Position numbers and translations under genes: made by a program. A DNA stretch of 64,000 nucleotides from Malania oleifera (lineage: Eukaryota; Streptophyta; Magnoliopsida; Santalales; Ximeniaceae): the NCBI RefSeq assembly GCF_029873635.1, contig NC_080419.1:80460931-80524930 (forward strand). Direction: 5' to 3'. Shown piece by piece: positions 59,946 through 64,000 of this stretch. The notes below the pieces were generated by a model. It saw nothing but the letters and a program-made list of their open reading frames with translations. It was not told where the DNA came from and made no database searches. The stretch's first letter is position 1, and each line of letters starts with the position of its first letter.

Positions 59946-61352
59946 TCAAGCATAAAGACCAACTGAAGTTGAACACAACTTCAGCTTCTCTATAGTCACC
60001 ATCTTCCTGTCTGCTCTATTTTTGCGGACTAATCTGATGGTTGTCATCTTCACAACTAGTGTAAAAATGCCGGAGTAGTCAATCCCTTCCTTCTGCTCAA
60101 AGCCTTTGACTACCAACTGAGGCTTGTACCTTCTGGAGCCGTCATGCTCCTCTTCGATTCTATACACCCACTTGTTGTGAAGGCCTTTGGGAAACTTCCA
60201 CATTCTATTGGAGGTGATAGGCTTCATCTCATCCTTCATCACAAGCTCCCACTTGATCAAATCCGCCACCTGACATGCTTCATCATAGCATTCGGGCTCT
60301 CCTCCATCTGTAGGAAGTAAGTAATCATTATACCTTCTGTCTGGTACATGGGACCGAGTATATCTCCTAAGCTCTGAAGCTGGAGTAAGAGACGATGGTG
60401 CGACGATCTGCTCCACTGGTTCCTCCACCTGAGGATTCTCAATATTCTATTGATGTGTCCCGACACATTCTGAGTGGACCAATTCTAGTCCCTTCTTCAT
60501 TGGGGCATGGGTGTTTATCTGGAAACTAACCCTTTTCCTAACTATACAATCCTCACACATGTCAACCTACACTAACTGTAGACCACTCAAATTTTATTTT
60601 GAGTGTATCACCCTGAGTCCCTTCTCACTCATGTGACCAAGTCGTTGGTGCCAGATGTTGCTGTCATTATTTCCTGCAGCAACTGAAATAGACACAGAGG
60701 CAATGGAGGTTATAAAAAGTGTTCCTCTTTTCTTACCTTGCGCAATCGTTAGTACACCCTTTGAAACTTTCCATTCATCGCCAATGAATCTTATCATGTA
60801 TCCCTCATCTACCAACTGACCCACTAAGATCAAATTTTTTCTCAGGTCTAGAATATACCTGACATCCTTCAGTTTCCATACTAACCCGTTTATACTGATC
60901 TTCACAACTCCCTTTCCGATTACGTTGTAAGGTTGATCGTTGCCAAGGTACACCTTACCAAAATTACTTGGTGTGTACTCCTCTAGGCAATCTCTACAGC
61001 ATGTGGCATGAAATGAGGCTTCGGAGTCTAAGACCTAAGACTCCTGCTTGCTCTCCAAAGAGCATATCAACATCTCATCATTCTCAGAAGCAATATTTGC
61101 TTCTGTCTTTGCCCTCATCTCGAATTCTTTCTTTCGACTCCTGTACTTGTTCTTATAATGACCAGTCTTTCCACAGTTCCAGCACTCAATAACTTTTGTA
61201 CTCTGGGATCCTGTGTCCTGAGTACCTTTGGGATTTTTGGATTTTGACCATCTGGGCCTAGATTTGCAGCAGTTGTTTGCTTGTCCATTCCTGTTTCCTC
61301 TGCCTCGACTCTCCATGTTCAAGGCTGAACTCGAAGTGGAGCTATGGTTCAA
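59946..61352 (-). pseudogene. Copia-III gag-pol remnant
   Basis: On the minus strand, 61352-61035 has an Arg/Gly-rich gag end and a zinc knuckle CWNCGKTGHYKNKY in which the final Cys is Tyr. The protease motif follows after a stop as LDSEASFHA, with Glu instead of the Gly of DSG. Then come the preintegrase part (IWHQRLGHMSEKGL, 60953-60594) and, after a jump, the pre-RT linker (KWVYRIEEEHDGSRRYKPQL, then GFEQKEGIDYSGIF) ending at 59946. No YVDD or integrase DDE motif. Not functional. Confidence 0.88.
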
Positions 61353-62517
61353 CTACATTCTTATTTCCTCCGTAAAAATCATTTTGACAACTTCATCTTA
61401 CACAAGCTTGATTTTCCTGCAGAGCTACTGATGGTAGTGACGACACCATTCCAACTTTCAGGCAACTGACTAAGAATCAGTAGGGCACGAATCTTATTAT
61501 CAAACGTTATCCCAACTGAGGCGAGTTGATCAGACAACTCCTTGAAGTTATTCAGATGCCTGCTGAAACTCTCACCTGCAACATGCTTATCATAAATAGT
61601 CTTTTCATGAGATGTACCTTATTTGCGGTTGAAGGCTACTCGTACATATTAGAGAGTGCATCCATCAGAGACTTGGTGGATGTTATATGCTTGATGTTGA
61701 ACACCACAGATTTTGACAACGTCATTCTAATGGCTCCGAGGACTTTTTGATCAAGCAACTCCCACTCGTCCTCTGGATATTGGCTTACCCTTCAACAGTA
61801 AGTGCAATTCCTTTCCAAACAAATAATCTTCTATCTACATCTTCTAGAAACCAAAATTATTCGCGTTGAACATTTCGATTTTTGAACTCTTTTCATTCGA
61901 CATCTCGATTCGCTAATCTACAAATGGAATTAGCTCAAATGGATAGCACAGTTTGATCCGGAACGATCGAAAACCCTAGAAATAGTTCAAGTCGCTCGAC
62001 AAACGGACCCAAAACAACCCCAAAAAACTCAGTCAAAGTTTCAGTCAAACCTTGTCAAACTTGGTCAACTTTGCTGACGTGGCACTGCTGCTGACGTGGG
62101 AGAGGTGGGGCCCACTAATGTCGTGGCAGTGGGGCCACAGGATAACGTGGCAGGTGGGGCCCACCTCCGACTGACGTGGTGCGGAGTCAGAATCGGGTCA
62201 AGAATTGGATCTTGGGTTACCCCGGGTCTGAGTGGTTTTTCAGATCGGGTCGAGTAGTGGACTAGGTCGAGTCAAGGCAGATCAGGCGAAGAAGACGCGT
62301 GCAGCGCATTGCTGGCGCGTGGAGAGGCGTCTTGCTCTGGCAAGACGCGTGAAGGCACATGCGGGCTTTTCTGAACTCCATTCGAGCTCCGGCGGATAGC
62401 CTTCTCTTTGTCTTGGTGAGTTGGATGCAGTGGTGGCCTCAAAACACTGTTTTGATCTACTGGACAGAGCTCTGAATTTCAGGATCACTTCCAATCTGGC
62501 TTTTCTACTCCAATCGG
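61353..62517 (-). other. Copia-III gag start and 5' leader, degenerate
   Basis: Lies between the knuckle region and the primer-binding site. It is expected to hold the N-terminal gag and leader. A plus-frame at 61526-61750 and a minus-frame at 62282-62530 are short and I do not treat them as genes. 62050-62350 is GC-rich with GTGGGGCCCAC-type words. Confidence 0.5.
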
Positions 62518-63065
62518 GCTTTGATACCACTTGTTAGGAACCTGTGAGCATCTAGATCAAAGTGACACCAAGAAATTTATGTGGTTTGGTCAATAATGAC
62601 CTACATCCACGGAGCACACACCAAAATTCACTAACTTGCCGAAAAATGTTACAATTCTCTCTCTCTCTCTTCCTCCCTTCTTCCTCTTAACTCTCCTGAG
62701 CTTCTCTGTGATCTCTCTGCAATGTACCGTGCTATCATACACTTTCCACAGCCCTCTTTATATAGGCTTGGAATTTACATCATAATTAAATACGAATCAA
62801 TCAAATTAATCACATTTGGAAGTTTAAAAGGAAGAGATTAATAGAGAATAAATTCCACGTGTTTTCTGACTCAGCAATGCGTCATCTCTTGGCTATCTTC
62901 TGGCTCCATCTCTAACATTTAATGTCTTTTTTATCTGTAATCTCTCAATGTTTTTCATGTAACCACGGTATTTTTTCGCCAAAAGTGAGGGTATATCAAT
63001 AAATAGTTGGGGGTGCCGCCCCTTTTTAGTTAAAAAAAATAAAAATAAAAATCCTTAATACACAA

Positions 63066-63680
63066 CTTCTTATTCGAAATAGATGTCTTCATGATGAGAT
63101 TTAAAAATAATTATTCAATATTTATTTCAAGATAGCTGGAACAAATCATATGGCACACAAGATGCATGCATAGTATGCAATCTAAAAGTTGTTCATAAAA
63201 TTAATGTTTTTTAATTTTAACATTATGAATTAATTATAATTTCATCTATTTTGATATTTTGTGATATTAAAAAGGTAAATGTAAAGAGAGAATTATAAGT
63301 AATTTCAAATTAATTTATTTGCTACTCAAAGATATTTATAAGTTGGATGTAAGTTTTTATAGGTTTCTTAATAGCATTTTCCTTTATTATCATCATTTTT
63401 TTTTTCATTTAACTAATACTTTTACTATTTTTTTTTTAAAAAATGTGGAAACCCTAGTGGAATAGTCCTCAAATAACACAAATTTTTGCATATTCATTTA
63501 CAAATGCTAATGCTTTATTTTTTTGTAAACAATATTCAACGTACAAAACATAGTAATTAACACATATGAAGAAAATACATAGTAATACAAGAAAATACAA
63601 AACATACAATATTCAAGAAAATACAACGTACAAAACATAGTTAGCATAAGTTAAAGAAAATACAAACTCGAGAAAGAGCT
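63066..63680. other. AT-rich intergenic sequence, nothing recognised
   Basis: About 600 bp of AT-rich sequence with short direct repeats around AAAATACAA (63570-63660). No gene or element recognised. Confidence 0.45.
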
Positions 63681-63681
63681 A

Positions 63682-64000
63682 TGTGTCACGGACCCCCAAA
63701 ATGGGACTCAAGTAAGGGTCGTGTGGCACTCGTTGAGAGCTCTCCCTCGACAAGTCAGCCAAGTCTCACACGTTCAAGCCTGCAATCACGAGCACTTGGT
63801 GAGTCTCAATACTCAAGAAAACAAAGGAACAAGAGGATATCACACGAGCAATATATTCTTATACACTGGATAAGACTATAACAATCAGAGACATCACCAT
63901 CCAAGGCAACAGAACACCATAATCAAAAGGACTACTTATATTATTCAACAACAGGAGAATAATCATACAAACGATAACATAGATAATCATATATTCATTC
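63682..64000. other. Possible start of another repeat at the right edge
   Basis: Composition changes abruptly at TGTGTCACGGACCCCCAAAA. A TGTCACGG-like start followed by GC-richer sequence resembles the edge of an LTR, but the window ends before a second LTR or coding part is visible. A short plus frame (63681-63881) has no recognisable domain. Confidence 0.3.

Larger units (their letters stand above)
59451..62917 (-). mobile_element. Copia-III LTR retrotransposon, internally deleted
   Basis: LTRs at 59451-59872 and 62532-62917 (TGTTAGGAACC...CTCTAACA), with target duplication TTTAA (59446-59450, 62918-62922) inside the LINE. Transcription is on the minus strand: the primer-binding site complement is at 62518-62529 (TGGTATCAAAGC on minus) and a purine tract AAGTGGGAGAT is next to 59873. 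The internal part is only 2.66 kb. Remnants of gag, protease, preintegrase and the linker before RT are present. The integrase core and most of RT and RNase H are gone. Confidence 0.92.
59195..63050 (+). mobile_element. 5'-truncated LINE, split by Copia-III, with 15-bp target duplication
   Basis: Starts at TATCATCTACGAAGAACAAC (end of the RNase H domain). It is interrupted by Copia-III at 59451-62922 and resumes with TGTCTTTTTTATCTGTAATC. It ends TATCAATAAATAGTTGGGGG, TGCCGCCCC and a poly(A)-like tail. The flanking repeat ATCCTTAATACACAA at 59180-59194 and 63051-63065 is a typical LINE target duplication. Net length about 384 bp. Confidence 0.9.

Noticed and set aside
61526..61750. Plus-strand frame as a host gene
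   Set aside because: Lies antisense to the degenerate gag of Copia-III and has no recognisable domain.

Overview
This is a transposon-rich stretch of a plant nuclear genome, almost certainly a woody eudicot. The evidence is an extracellular LRR receptor-like protein (RLP) gene of the Cf/EIX type, Copia and Ty3-Gypsy LTR retrotransposons with plant-type primer-binding sites, and plant L1-like LINE 3' ends. I cannot name the species. I saw no tRNA, rRNA, CRISPR or bacterial-type operon structure. Only one gene looks intact: the RLP gene on the minus strand at 38642-41803.

Layout. (1) 1-26892 holds a second RLP locus, now wrecked. A Copia element (Copia-I, target duplication TCACC) inserted into its 5' coding region. 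The block [RLP fragment + Copia-I + Gypsy pol fragment] was then tandemly duplicated with a unit of about 7.3 kb. A 13.6-kb gag-only Gypsy-type element (12871-26487, target duplication TATAT, LTRs of about 3 kb) later inserted into the 3' LTR of the second Copia-I copy. (2) 26893-32635 is the 5' flank of the dead RLP followed by duplicated non-coding modules. (3) 32641-38108 is a young, structurally complete Copia element (Copia-II, target duplication ATAAT) whose polyprotein frame carries six nonsense codons. (4) 38431-41910 is the intact RLP gene. Its last codons, stop and 3' UTR match the 3' end of a LINE. (5) 41910-57700 holds degenerate non-coding modules in several partly tandem copies, one RLP coding relic, LINE insertions and an odd purine-rich tract. 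(6) 57710-63065 is a LINE nest: a minus-strand LINE fragment with zf-RVT and RNase H remnants, then a plus-strand truncated LINE (15-bp target duplication) that was itself split by a deleted Copia (Copia-III, target duplication TTTAA).

The history is readable because the empty sites, target duplications and paralogous copies all lie in the same window. The RLP family expanded by local duplication. Most copies were lost, leaving non-coding modules. Successive retrotransposons then nested in the debris. The most unusual observations are the recombinant (mosaic) Copia-I copy that explains the tandem duplication, the LINE-derived C-terminus of the surviving RLP, and the large gag-only element with two related minisatellites. 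I did not find a wholly new biochemical system.
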